Shown: positions 16,491-25,372, counted from the first letter of the stretch. The stretch: 42,742 nt of DNA from Candidatus Nitrosopumilus sp. (GCA_003702545.1 REGK01000005.1:1-42742); one strand, 5' to 3'. Program-made: numbers and translations. Notes: generated by a model not told the origin, from the sequence alone.

Positions 16491-17936
16491 TTGAACGCAG
16501 ATCAAGTACTACAAACTATACAAGATGAAAAAATTTCATTTATTGATTTTTGGTTTGTAGATATTTTTGGTGAATTACATAATGTAGGAATGCCAAGCTA
16601 TGCAATTGATAAAAATAGCTTTGTTAATGGTCTTGAGAAATTAGATGCAAGCTCAATTGTTGGATTCAAATCTGTAAATAATTCTGATATGATTTTAATG
16701 CCAGATCCAAATTCATTTAAAATTCTTCCATCTGATTATGATCCTGGACATAGAACAAATGCCAGAATATTTTGTGACTTGTATGATGGTAGTACAGATG
16801 AGGGTTCAAGATATAACAGAGATTCAAGAGGTATTGCACATAAAGCATCAAAGAAACTAGGTGAATTTGGATTTACTCATACAAATTGGGGACCTGAAAT
16901 AGAATTTTTTGTATTTGATACAATCAATGTATATCCTTCCCCATATGCTGCAACACATTCGTATGGTGGTTCAGGCTATTCAATTGAATCTAAAGAATCA
17001 CCTTGGGCTAAAGGAAATGTAAGTACTGCAATAGACATCAAAGAAGGATATTACCCATCTCAACCTAAAGATACACTTGAAGGATTCAGAAAAGATGTTT
17101 GTGATGATCTATACAATCACTTTGGAATTAAAATTGAAGCTGAACACCATGAAGTAGCAACTTCTGGTCAATGTGAAATTAATCTTGTATATGATGAAAT
17201 GATCCAAATGGCTGATAATGTTATCGGAGTAAAAAATTTAGTTAAAGTTAAAGCTAAACGAAAAAACAAAGTTGCTACATTTATGCCAAAACCAATTTTT
17301 GGTGATAATGCATCAGCAATGCATACTCATCAAAGTCTATGGAATGGAGATTCAAATGCAATGTATGATGAAAATGATAAACTTGCACAAATGAGTCAAA
17401 CTGGAAGGTATTACATTGGTGGAATTTTAAGTCATGCATCAGCATTATGTGCAATTTCAAACCCAACCACCAATTCCTATAAGAGACTCGTTCCAGGTTT
17501 TGAGGCACCTGTCAATGTTTGTTGGGGACTAGCAAACAGATCTGCTGCAATCAGAGTTCCAATGTATAATAGAAATCAAGAAAAAAGTAAACGACTTGAA
17601 TATAGAGTTCCTGATCCCACTGCAAATATCTATCTTCTAGAAGCTGCATTATTACTTGCAGGTTTGGATGGAATCAAAAACAAAATTGATCCAGGTGATC
17701 CAATTGAAGAAAATGTCTACAAACTTTCTGCAGAAAAGAAACGAGAATACAAGATTGGTTCATTACCCGTATCCCTGAAAGGCGCTCTTGATTCTTTGAA
17801 ATCTGATTCACAATTCCTTGAAGATGTTTTCACCAAAGATTTCCTTGATGTTTATTCTGAATTAAAATACAAGGAATATGTTGCATTTGCCCAAACTCCA
17901 ACAGCTTGGGAAGTTTCAATGTACGCTGATGCATAA
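16491..17936 (+). CDS. glnA: Glutamine synthetase family protein (type I, paralogue 2)
   Basis: Second type I glutamine synthetase of 481 residues. Catalytic residues are kept: GPEIEFFVFD, HHEVATSGQCEIN, NPTTNSYKRLVPGFEAP, NRSAAIRVP and RLEYRVPDP. The glutamate-binding pair N-G of the family motif is N-A here (DNASAMHTHQSLW), and the C-terminus (TPTAWEVSMYADA) departs from the usual EFxLYxDV. Tyr is kept at the bacterial adenylylation position (NVYKLS). It may make glutamine, or an amide of a related acid such as beta-glutamate, given the aminomutase gene just upstream. It starts at TTG. A cytosolic dodecamer is expected. Confidence 0.9.
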   Translation: MNADQVLQTIQDEKISFIDFWFVDIFGELHNVGMPSYAIDKNSFVNGLEKLDASSIVGFKSVNNSDMILMPDPNSFKILPSDYDPGHRTNARIFCDLYDGSTDEGSRYNRDSRGIAHKASKKLGEFGFTHTNWGPEIEFFVFDTINVYPSPYAATHSYGGSGYSIESKESPWAKGNVSTAIDIKEGYYPSQPKDTLEGFRKDVCDDLYNHFGIKIEAEHHEVATSGQCEINLVYDEMIQMADNVIGVKNLVKVKAKRKNKVATFMPKPIFGDNASAMHTHQSLWNGDSNAMYDENDKLAQMSQTGRYYIGGILSHASALCAISNPTTNSYKRLVPGFEAPVNVCWGLANRSAAIRVPMYNRNQEKSKRLEYRVPDPTANIYLLEAALLLAGLDGIKNKIDPGDPIEENVYKLSAEKKREYKIGSLPVSLKGALDSLKSDSQFLEDVFTKDFLDVYSELKYKEYVAFAQTPTAWEVSMYADA

Positions 17937-17975
17937 TTGGTACAAATATCAAATTCTTTTGAAATAGCATAGAAC

Positions 17976-17986
17976 ATTTTTAAAAT
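17976..17986 (+). promoter_or_regulatory. TATA box of the secreted protein gene
   Basis: TTTTTAAAAT is centred near 17981. That is 26 bases before the ATG at 18007 and only 11 before the alternative ATG at 17992. It therefore decides the start in favour of 18007. Confidence 0.6.
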
Positions 17987-18006
17987 CAATTATGAATTTT
18001 TTTAAC

Positions 18007-18663
18007 ATGAAACTAAGCATCTTACTTCTTTTACTAATAATTCCAGGATCAGTAGGTATTGCATATGGACATACTGTAGATGCTGTAGGAGAATATAGAG
18101 TTGAAATTGGATGGATGAATGAACCAGTTGTTTCTGGAGAAACCAATGCAATTGAATTCTATGCTAGTCCCATGAACCCATGTCCTGAAATTCAAGATCC
18201 AATCAAATGTGCTGAATCTCAAGAGTTTGAAAATGGGGTTGAAGGTTTGAAAAAAACAGTAAAGATGCAATTAATTTACAAAGATGAAAGTATAACACTT
18301 CCACTTTCACCTGATCATAATATTCCTGGAAAATACTATGCATTTGTAAATCCAACTGTTTCAGGATTTTATCAAGCAAATGTATTGGGTTCCATTAATG
18401 AAACTCCAATTAGCTTATCTATGCATCCTCCAAAAGTGGGAGAACGTGCCTACATTGAGTTCCCTGAACCTTCTGATATTACTGTGCAACAAATAATTGA
18501 TGGACATACTGCGTTGATTGAAGATATTGGTGATCTAAAGGATTCTGTAGATAATCTAGAAGAAACTAAACAAGAAATGGATATGGGTTATGTAGGGATT
18601 GGTGTTGGAATTATTGGAATAGCAATTGCTGTTGTTGCTCTAGCAAAATCTAAAAAGAATTAA
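18007..18663 (+). CDS. Secreted, C-terminally membrane-anchored protein, unknown function
   Basis: Unrecognised protein of 218 residues. An N-terminal signal peptide (MKLSILLLLLIIPGSVGIAYG) is followed by a domain beginning HTVDAVGEYRVEIGW, predicted beta-rich and with a Cys pair (CPEIQDPIKC). A short coiled coil (DSVDNLEETKQEM) and one C-terminal membrane helix with a Lys-rich end follow. It is likely displayed outside the cell. The early His after the signal peptide and the beta fold recall small copper-handling domains, but I cannot support that claim further. The start at 18007 is chosen from the TATA position. Its TAA overlaps the convergent permease stop. Confidence 0.7.
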   Translation: MKLSILLLLLIIPGSVGIAYGHTVDAVGEYRVEIGWMNEPVVSGETNAIEFYASPMNPCPEIQDPIKCAESQEFENGVEGLKKTVKMQLIYKDESITLPLSPDHNIPGKYYAFVNPTVSGFYQANVLGSINETPISLSMHPPKVGERAYIEFPEPSDITVQQIIDGHTALIEDIGDLKDSVDNLEETKQEMDMGYVGIGVGIIGIAIAVVALAKSKKN

Positions 18664-19955
18664 TTAGAATTCATAAAATCTTTTCTTCTTCTCAAAAATA
18701 AATACAAAACAGCTCCAATTGCAATAATAGCTAATCCTACAAGAATTATTTCTGTCTCAAATTGTAATGCCATGTAAACAGTTGTTCCAAACCCAAATAA
18801 TGGCAAAACTGGGAATTTTCCAATATTAACTGGAACTCTAAACGGTCTTTCTAAAACTGGTTCAGTATATCTAAGAACAATTACTGCCAAGTTAATTGCT
18901 GCAAATGTGATTACTACTGCAAAGACCACAATATTTGCAATGATTACTATGTCTCCAACAAAAGCAAATGCAATGGATGTAACCAAAATTCCAATAACTG
19001 CAATCCAAGGTGTCTTTGTTTTAGGATGAACTCTTCCTAAAAATTCAGGGAGAGTTCTGCTTTTTGCCATTCCATATAGAATTCTAGCTCCTGCAACAAG
19101 TGTAATCAAAACAGTACTTGCTGTAGCAAAAAGTGCAATTAGTGAAAGTGTTACACTACCATTCATTCCTATTGCTCCATGAGCAACGTCAGCTAAAGGA
19201 GCAGAAGATACTGCTAAATCTTGCCAATTCAGAATCCGAATTGATGCTAAAGAAACTAGAATGTAAATTACACCTGTTATCACTATAGACAAAACTATTG
19301 CTTTGGGAATTGTTTTCTGAGGCCTTCTTACTTCCTCAGCAACATTTGCCATATCTTCAAATCCAATAAATGCAAAGAAAATCAATACAAATGCAAGAAT
19401 GATTCCAGTCATTCCAGTTGGTGCTTCAAAATAGTCAATTGTCTCAACTGGTTCCATTGAAAATCCGAGAAAAATAATTAGAACTAGTCCTGCAGCAGTA
19501 ACTAATGCAAAAATGGTATTTGCCCATGCTGATTCTCTTATTCCAATAAAATTTACAACTGATAAAATAACAATTAGAATTACTGCTCCAATTTCAATTG
19601 GTAAATCAACAAATTGAGTTAGATAACCACCAAATCCTAAAGCAACTGTAGCTGCAACAATTATGGATGTAATTGCAGTAAGCCATCCTATAATAAATCC
19701 AAAAAATCTATTCTTGAAAGCATTTTTTACAAAAGTATATTCTGCAGCGGCTTTTGGATATAATGCAGAAAGTTCTGCATAACTTAATCCTGCAAACATT
19801 GCAACTATTCCTCCTAACAAAAAAGATATCCACATTGAATTTCCTGCAAACCCTGCAGCTTCTCCAATTAAGACATAGATTCCTGCACCAAGAATTAACC
19901 CGACACCGTACATAGTAAGGTGAAAAAGTCCCATATGACGATGTAATTCAGACAT
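18660..19955 (-). CDS. APC superfamily amino acid permease
   Basis: Amino acid/polyamine transporter of 431 residues with about twelve hydrophobic helices. The N-terminal GVGLILGAGIYVLIGEAAG carries the Gly-rich unwound helix (G-A-G-I) typical of the APC family, and SYAELSALYPKAAAEYTFV and FIGFEDMANVAEEVRRPQKTIP are also family landmarks. Substrates range over neutral, cationic and other amino acids and cannot be assigned here. It is downstream of, and nine bases from, the VIT1/CCC1 gene on the same strand, probably one transcript. Confidence 0.9.
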   Translation of the reverse strand: MSELHRHMGLFHLTMYGVGLILGAGIYVLIGEAAGFAGNSMWISFLLGGIVAMFAGLSYAELSALYPKAAAEYTFVKNAFKNRFFGFIIGWLTAITSIIVAATVALGFGGYLTQFVDLPIEIGAVILIVILSVVNFIGIRESAWANTIFALVTAAGLVLIIFLGFSMEPVETIDYFEAPTGMTGIILAFVLIFFAFIGFEDMANVAEEVRRPQKTIPKAIVLSIVITGVIYILVSLASIRILNWQDLAVSSAPLADVAHGAIGMNGSVTLSLIALFATASTVLITLVAGARILYGMAKSRTLPEFLGRVHPKTKTPWIAVIGILVTSIAFAFVGDIVIIANIVVFAVVITFAAINLAVIVLRYTEPVLERPFRVPVNIGKFPVLPLFGFGTTVYMALQFETEIILVGLAIIAIGAVLYLFLRRRKDFMNSN

Positions 19956-19964
19956 TCTGTTTTC

Positions 19965-20648
19965 CTATTGAACGAGAAAATTTAATCCATATCCTATGAT
20001 GTAGGCGACGGTCGCTGCAATTCCGCCGATGATAAGTGTATAGACTCCTGAACGAATCATTGATTTCTTTACAATTTTTGCTTTGATCATCCCAACAATG
20101 AAAAATGCAATTGCTACTGAAATTGTTGAATAAAGAAATGTATCTGAATTCAAATTTGAATTAAATGTAAAAAATATGATAAATGGAACAAGTGGAATTA
20201 CTCCTATTAGATTAAACCCTACAAATGTGCTAATAGAACTGTCGATCGGTTTCTTCTCATCTTCAATTAATCCTAATTCTTCTCTCATCATGGTATCCAC
20301 CCAAACTTTTCTTCTTGAAGTAATTATTCGAACAATTTCTTCTAATAATTCGTCTTTGAAGCCTTTTTTTCTGTAAATATCTCGAATTTCCTCTTTTTCT
20401 TCATCTTCTAAATTATCAATTTCCCATTCCTCTTGTTTTCTCTTCATTTGAATAAACTCATTTCTTGCTTTTGATGCTTGAAAATTTGCGGCAGCCATTG
20501 CAAAACCGTCTGCAAAAATATTTGCAAATCCTAAAATCAAAATTATTCCAGGTGGTAAACCAGCACCAACAACACCTGCAACTATTGCAAAAGTTGTAAC
20601 TGCTCCATCAATGGAGCCGTAAATAAAATCATCAAAATGCCATTTCAT
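19965..20648 (-). CDS. VIT1/CCC1 family membrane transporter
   Basis: Membrane protein of 227 residues in the vacuolar iron transporter-like family (Fe2+/Mn2+). Its N-terminal DGAVTTFAIVAGVVGAGL and GFANIFADGFAMAAANF motifs are typical. A charged, Glu-rich cytoplasmic helical segment (about residues 70-125, with EEWEIDNLEDEEKEE) may hold the metal-binding acids, and three more helices follow. It could export or store iron or manganese. A TATA-like TTTTTATAAA on the minus strand (about 20667-20676) lies 24 bases upstream of the ATG. Confidence 0.85.
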   Translation of the reverse strand: MKWHFDDFIYGSIDGAVTTFAIVAGVVGAGLPPGIILILGFANIFADGFAMAAANFQASKARNEFIQMKRKQEEWEIDNLEDEEKEEIRDIYRKKGFKDELLEEIVRIITSRRKVWVDTMMREELGLIEDEKKPIDSSISTFVGFNLIGVIPLVPFIIFFTFNSNLNSDTFLYSTISVAIAFFIVGMIKAKIVKKSMIRSGVYTLIIGGIAATVAYIIGYGLNFLVQ

Positions 20649-20753
20649 AATTAATTTTTTAAAATTTTTTTATAAAAATAATCGATATAATTTTCATAAT
20701 TGGAAGAACTTTTTTACAATCCTATTTCCAATACTGAAAATCATCTCTGTTTC

Positions 20754-20759
20754 TTATAT
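20754..20759 (+). promoter_or_regulatory. TATA box of the universal stress protein gene
   Basis: TTATAT is centred 26 bases before the ATG at 20782, consistent with a leaderless mRNA starting there. It argues against the in-frame TTG at 20776. Confidence 0.5.
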
Positions 20760-20781
20760 TGAATAATTTGATTTTTTGATT

Positions 20782-21204
20782 ATGGGAAAATTCTCAAAAA
20801 TTCTTGTTCCACTTGATGGTTCTAAAAACGCTACACGTGGTTTGGATAGAGCAATTGAACTTGCAAAAGGCACTGGTGCTGAAATTACTGGATTTTACGT
20901 ATTTCACTTACCAATTGCAGCAGGAATAAAATACACACAAAAAATGAAAGACGATGCTCAGAAAAAGGCCGTAAAAGCTATTGGCCCTGCAATGCAAAAA
21001 GCCCAAAAAAATGGTGCCAAATTCAAATATCAAACAGGCGGAGGTCATACGGGTTCAGAAATTGTCAAATATGCTAAAAAAGGCAAATTTGACATGATTG
21101 TGATTGGTGCTAGAGGTATGGGTGGTGCAAAAGAGACATTTCTTGGTAGTACGTCAAACTATGTCATGCACAAAAGCAAGATACCTGTACTAGTTGTCAA
21201 ATAG
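20782..21204 (+). CDS. Universal stress protein (UspA family)
   Basis: Single-domain universal stress protein of about 140 residues. It begins with the conserved ILVPLDGS and ends with the ATP-binding motif GARGMGGAKETFLGSTS and VPVLVV-like KIPVLVVK, so it probably binds ATP. Such proteins are usually cytosolic dimers that modulate stress responses; the partner is unknown. It lies alone between the divergent VIT1 gene and the J-domain gene. Confidence 0.9.
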   Translation: MGKFSKILVPLDGSKNATRGLDRAIELAKGTGAEITGFYVFHLPIAAGIKYTQKMKDDAQKKAVKAIGPAMQKAQKNGAKFKYQTGGGHTGSEIVKYAKKGKFDMIVIGARGMGGAKETFLGSTSNYVMHKSKIPVLVVK

Positions 21205-21303
21205 TACCTCTTTACAATTTTTCTTTTCAAATCCTTGATATTCTGTAAATGTAATAAACTACAAGTATAGGAATTATGAAAAATTATTCGGGGACTGCCA
21301 CGT

Positions 21304-22458
21304 ATGGTTGAAAGCAATTATGATATCTTAGGAATTGTTGAAGGAACTACTGAAAAAGAAATTCGTGATGCATTTAGAAGATTAGCTTTACAATATCACT
21401 CTGATCGTGGTGGTGAAAATGAACAATTTATAAAAATTAAACAAGCATACGAAGATCTAAAAATTGGAAAAAAATATCCCGAAACAGATATTGAAAAAAT
21501 AAAAAACTCTAGAGTTTATTCTGATGAATCTGAATCTGATGTTCGAAGAAAAAATCAGATTTTAGGTCAGCAATTATCTAAAGAAATGAAAACAGCTGAA
21601 GAATGGGCTGGAGCACATAACAGAGCAAACTCAACTGGTTCAAAATTATTTGGTTCAAAAACTCTTGGTGAAATGGAATTTGAAAGAAAAGCTAATGGTG
21701 CATTATCAATCAAAGGAAACTTTATGGCAGGAAATTTGACTTATGATGGACCAATTACCATGCAAGGAAATATCACTAGTCCCTCATGGACTCAAGAATT
21801 TCAAACAAATATTCATCTAACAAAAGGAGATTTCAAATTTATTGATCCTTTAGAAAATAAATATAAAATTGAAAATGGTGCCAAAATCACAGTAGATAAT
21901 GGAAATATTGTAGTAGGAAATATTTTTGGAAGAAAATTCAGAGTTGAAGATCCTGATGGTAAAGTTGGTGTCTACAAAATTATGGAGCACAGAACCCAAA
22001 TTTCTGCACCAAATGGAAAAATTATTGCTGAAAATGTAGTTAATACTGTATCCTTAGATGCTGATTCAATTATTGTTCTAAATGTAGAAGATGATGTAAT
22101 AATTTCTGCTCGTGAGATCTTGTTTTATGGAGGGAAATTTACGTATGATTCTATAATCAAACTAAAAGAAGGTGGTTCAATCCGATTTTTTGAAAATTTT
22201 TCAATTCAAGGACTAAGCGGTGATGCTAAAATTGAGTTAGAAAATGGGAAAAAAATCAGATTATTTGATCTCAAAACAAAAAAAATCAAAGATTTGGCTG
22301 ATGAATTTGTTCCTAACAAGCAGAATTATGCAAATGATGCAACCTTGGTTGGTCATGGGTTTACAATTACGTATGAAATGCTGAATAATCTTTCAATGAA
22401 ACCATCAAAGAAGCAGAAATCAGGTTGGGCATCAAAGTTTGGCTTTTCTAGAAATTAA
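21304..22458 (+). CDS. J-domain protein with HSD in place of HPD, fused to a beta-rich domain
   Basis: 384 residues. Residues 3-55 form a J-domain (NYDILGI, EKEIRDAFRRLALQYHSDRGG, FIKIKQAYEDL). The HPD tripeptide needed to stimulate Hsp70 ATPase is HSD here (residues 32-34; codons cac tct gat). A charged linker (55-115) leads to a long region (about 120-330) of short beta strands and turns with many Asn-Gly and Asp-Gly pairs (KGNFMAGNLTYDGPITMQGN and the like), which looks like a beta-solenoid or polymer-forming fold. No zinc-finger region of classical DnaJ is present. It may use the J fold for a task other than Hsp70 activation. A TATA-like GTATAGG near 21265-21271 gives a short leader. Confidence 0.75.
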   Translation: MVESNYDILGIVEGTTEKEIRDAFRRLALQYHSDRGGENEQFIKIKQAYEDLKIGKKYPETDIEKIKNSRVYSDESESDVRRKNQILGQQLSKEMKTAEEWAGAHNRANSTGSKLFGSKTLGEMEFERKANGALSIKGNFMAGNLTYDGPITMQGNITSPSWTQEFQTNIHLTKGDFKFIDPLENKYKIENGAKITVDNGNIVVGNIFGRKFRVEDPDGKVGVYKIMEHRTQISAPNGKIIAENVVNTVSLDADSIIVLNVEDDVIISAREILFYGGKFTYDSIIKLKEGGSIRFFENFSIQGLSGDAKIELENGKKIRLFDLKTKKIKDLADEFVPNKQNYANDATLVGHGFTITYEMLNNLSMKPSKKQKSGWASKFGFSRN

Positions 22459-22480
22459 TCCGATTTAATTCCAAAATTCT

Positions 22481-24229
22481 CTAGATTTTTCTTTTGACTT
22501 CAAAGATATTGTAACCGTATTTTTCTTTTAATTCAGTTATGAATAACTCTGAAAATTCATATTCTGAAAAATTCTTAAAGATTTTTTCAACATTCTCACC
22601 TACAACTAAGCTATTTTTTGGACAAAGTGAATTTATTTTGAAACATCGATTAACAGTAGGCCCAAAAATATCACTAATTTTTGAAGTAGTACTTTCAGCC
22701 ACTTTGACAGGACCATATGTTAAACTAATTTTATAATCTAATCTAGGCATGTTTTCTTTTTCTAATTCTTCTTGTAGTTTTTGATGTGATTCAACCATAG
22801 ACAGACAACATTCTAGAGTATTTTTCAAAACTTCGTCATTTTTAGTATCGATGTTTGCAAATCTAAACATCAACGCATCTCCAATATTTTTTATGACTTC
22901 TCCTTTGTGATTAATCACAATCTTTGCCATAAAATTCAAAAATATTTCATATAGTTTAGAAATATCCTGATCAGATAATTTTGATGATATTCTAGTAGAG
23001 TCTGCCATATCAATTACTCCTACACAATCATTTTCCTCATGTTGTGAAAACTTCAACAACATATCACCTTCAAGCTGTTTGATGACTTCATCTTTTTGTT
23101 TGATCTCAATCAATGATTCTTGCAATTTCTGTGCCATTGAATCAAATGCATTAGATAAGTCTGCTATCTCATCTCTTGTTTTAATGTTAGTTCTAACATC
23201 AAAATTACCTTCCGCAATCTTATTTGCAGCCTTTTTTAGTGCACGTAATGGATGTGATAATGACTCCGCAGCAAAAAATGCAACTAATCCCATTGCCAAA
23301 GTAATGAGTAAACCGGTAAGAGTGATTCTAGTTTGTAGAATCTTTATTGGTTCGACTAACTCTTTTTCATCCATCTCTGCAAGTAAGACAATTCCAAATT
23401 CTGGCATACAGTACGATGATCCGTATATCGAAATTCCTCTATAATCAGGATAAATCCCAACATGCTCCATGTTGTTATTAAAGCACTCTTGAACTCCTAC
23501 TGTGTCTACTCTTTGTTTAAACACTGCATTTTCAAAAAATCTGGATTCAGATAACATTACAAAGTCCCTATTAACAATATAGACCTCACCAGTTTCACCT
23601 AAACCACTCTTGTTAAGTAAAACATTGTCAATTGCAGCAGTTCTCATTCTTGAAATGATAACTCCAATTGCCTCATCTCCAATTTTACTATCTACAGCAT
23701 AAACAGGAGTTACAACAATCATTTTTTTGCCTGTACTTGAAGGTTCAAAATCAACAAATGATTCGTTTAACCCTCTTTGAAAATAGTCATCTTGAGAATA
23801 ATTTTCATTAGATATTCCTACAAGTGAGAAGAGTACATTTCCATTCTTACCAATTATTTTAGTATCTTCAAATCCAATTGAGAATCCAACTAGCTCTTGA
23901 AATGCTTGTACTTGAATTAGAAAGTCTCTGCGTTTCTCTTCTTTCAAAGATTTTAGTTCTAATCCTGAAATTCCATCCATCTCTGAAACCAAAAGTCGAA
24001 TCATAGGATCATTTGCAAGAATTTTGTTTTGTTCTATTCTTGTTTCAAAAAGTAATTTTAAAGATTCTCCTCTGATATCTGATTCACCATGTAATAACTC
24101 TCCACCTCTTTCTTTGAGAGTCTCACTTGAATAATCTATGCTCATGTAAGATGTAATTGCTAAAGCAGTCATTGTTACAAGCATAACAAGCAAAACAAGT
24201 TTTTTACCAAGATTTATTGAAACTGCCAA
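22481..24229 (-). CDS. Membrane sensor with Cache, HAMP and class III nucleotide cyclase domains
   Basis: 582 residues. TM1 is at about 9-29, an extracytoplasmic Cache-like sensor at about 35-290 (DDYFQRGLNE and TPVYA regions), TM2 at about 303-325, HAMP at about 326-378 (PLRALKKAANKIAEGNFDV), a short coiled coil, and a class III cyclase domain at about 405-575. Both metal aspartates are visible (GVIDMADST near 407; NIGDALM near 450), as is the adenine-type Asp in DIFGPTVN and its Asn. The usual transition-state Arg four residues after that Asn is Lys. It probably makes cAMP in response to an external ligand, but the Arg-to-Lys change leaves activity uncertain. Confidence 0.85.
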   Translation of the reverse strand: MAVSINLGKKLVLLVMLVTMTALAITSYMSIDYSSETLKERGGELLHGESDIRGESLKLLFETRIEQNKILANDPMIRLLVSEMDGISGLELKSLKEEKRRDFLIQVQAFQELVGFSIGFEDTKIIGKNGNVLFSLVGISNENYSQDDYFQRGLNESFVDFEPSSTGKKMIVVTPVYAVDSKIGDEAIGVIISRMRTAAIDNVLLNKSGLGETGEVYIVNRDFVMLSESRFFENAVFKQRVDTVGVQECFNNNMEHVGIYPDYRGISIYGSSYCMPEFGIVLLAEMDEKELVEPIKILQTRITLTGLLITLAMGLVAFFAAESLSHPLRALKKAANKIAEGNFDVRTNIKTRDEIADLSNAFDSMAQKLQESLIEIKQKDEVIKQLEGDMLLKFSQHEENDCVGVIDMADSTRISSKLSDQDISKLYEIFLNFMAKIVINHKGEVIKNIGDALMFRFANIDTKNDEVLKNTLECCLSMVESHQKLQEELEKENMPRLDYKISLTYGPVKVAESTTSKISDIFGPTVNRCFKINSLCPKNSLVVGENVEKIFKNFSEYEFSELFITELKEKYGYNIFEVKRKI

Positions 24230-24346
24230 TTTTGTTCTTTGTTGTTTTTATGTAAATATCAAGGCTTCTAGTATTTCCAAGTATATTCTATCTCCAGTAA
24301 TTCTTTAGTTTGATAATCACTTTCGATTTTGAAAATAACCTCGTGG

Positions 24347-24355
24347 ATTTATTAT
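24347..24355 (+). promoter_or_regulatory. TATA box of the cupredoxin gene
   Basis: TTTATTATC is centred about 26 bases before the ATG at 24377. It lies inside the longer reading frame that would begin at TTG 24329, so it supports the shorter protein with a clean signal peptide. Confidence 0.5.
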
Positions 24356-24376
24356 CAATTTTTACATATTCTATTC

Positions 24377-25372
24377 ATGAAATCCCTCTTCATATTTTTC
24401 TTAATTTTATTCTCAGGCTCAACACCTTTTGTTTTTGGTGATGAATATATTGTTGATATCCCCTTTGGAGCATATAATCCTGAACTAAATACTCCCGCCG
24501 AAGTATGGTATGATCCACCTTTGATTAATGTGATCGCAGGAGATACAATAACATGGTACAACGATGACAGAGAAGCCCATACTGTAACTAGTGGTGATGG
24601 ACCAGGACGTTTTGGTTGGATGGATAACCGTGATTTTGGAAAGCCTGATGGAATTTTTAACAGTGGTAGATTTTTACCTGGAGACTCTTGGTCATACCAA
24701 TTTGAAGAATCCGGGAAATTTTCTTATTTTTGTACAATTCATCCATGGATGGATGGAATGGTAATTGTTGAAGAAGCAATTCCCAATTATCCTCATGATG
24801 CAACTGGAAAAGAAATTCAATTTCCTATATTGCAATATACTCCTGATGGAGCAATTGAAGTTGATCTATCATGGGATCCCCCTGTAATCAAAACACATGA
24901 AAAAATTCAATTTGTGTATCAATTCTATGATCCACAAACAAACTCTAATCTTGCAGAAATGAAATACAACTTTATAATATTCCAAAATGGACAAGAACTT
25001 TTTCGTGATGAAGGACTGAGTCAGATTGGTGGTGACTATAGAAATTTTGTCTTTTCAAATCCTGGTTCAATTATTGTTAGAATTGAAGGAATTCAAACTC
25101 CATCACTTTTAGCTGAGGAAAGTGTTACCGTATTTGGAGATGTACAAAGTGAAGAACAAAGATCAGTTGATTTCACTACTGCAGTTTATGGCAACTCTGA
25201 AAAAACATCTCATGAAACATATCATATCAAACCTGCACAACGATTAACAACCTATTATGAGTTAATGATTGTCATAATTCTTGTTCCAGCAATAATGTTT
25301 ATTGCTGCACTACTTTGGTTAAAGAAGAAACCTCATATCCAAGAACGTAAGCCTGGTGCTGTTAAAATCTAA
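24377..25372 (+). CDS. Membrane-anchored cupredoxin (blue copper) protein
   Basis: 331 residues: signal peptide (MKSLFIFFLILFSGSTPFVFG), a plastocyanin-like domain (about 25-130), a second beta domain (about 150-275) and a C-terminal membrane helix (about 295-317) with a basic end. Type 1 copper ligands are visible: the His in EAHTV (about residue 67), then Cys, His and Met in FCTIHPWMDGM (from about 119). Ammonia-oxidising archaea use many such proteins in place of cytochrome c for extracytoplasmic electron transfer. The upstream TTG at 24329 would put 16 odd residues before the signal peptide, so 24377 is preferred. Confidence 0.9.
   Translation: MKSLFIFFLILFSGSTPFVFGDEYIVDIPFGAYNPELNTPAEVWYDPPLINVIAGDTITWYNDDREAHTVTSGDGPGRFGWMDNRDFGKPDGIFNSGRFLPGDSWSYQFEESGKFSYFCTIHPWMDGMVIVEEAIPNYPHDATGKEIQFPILQYTPDGAIEVDLSWDPPVIKTHEKIQFVYQFYDPQTNSNLAEMKYNFIIFQNGQELFRDEGLSQIGGDYRNFVFSNPGSIIVRIEGIQTPSLLAEESVTVFGDVQSEEQRSVDFTTAVYGNSEKTSHETYHIKPAQRLTTYYELMIVIILVPAIMFIAALLWLKKKPHIQERKPGAVKI

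Noticed and set aside
13184-20648. Possible mobile element or defence island, given mixed gene strands and transporters
   Set aside because: No transposase, integrase, terminal repeats, toxin-antitoxin or restriction genes are seen, and base composition does not shift visibly.
21276-21311. Eleven-codon upstream frame overlapping the start of the J-domain gene
   Set aside because: It is too short and has no similarity to support it. The TATA position suggests that transcription begins after its ATG.
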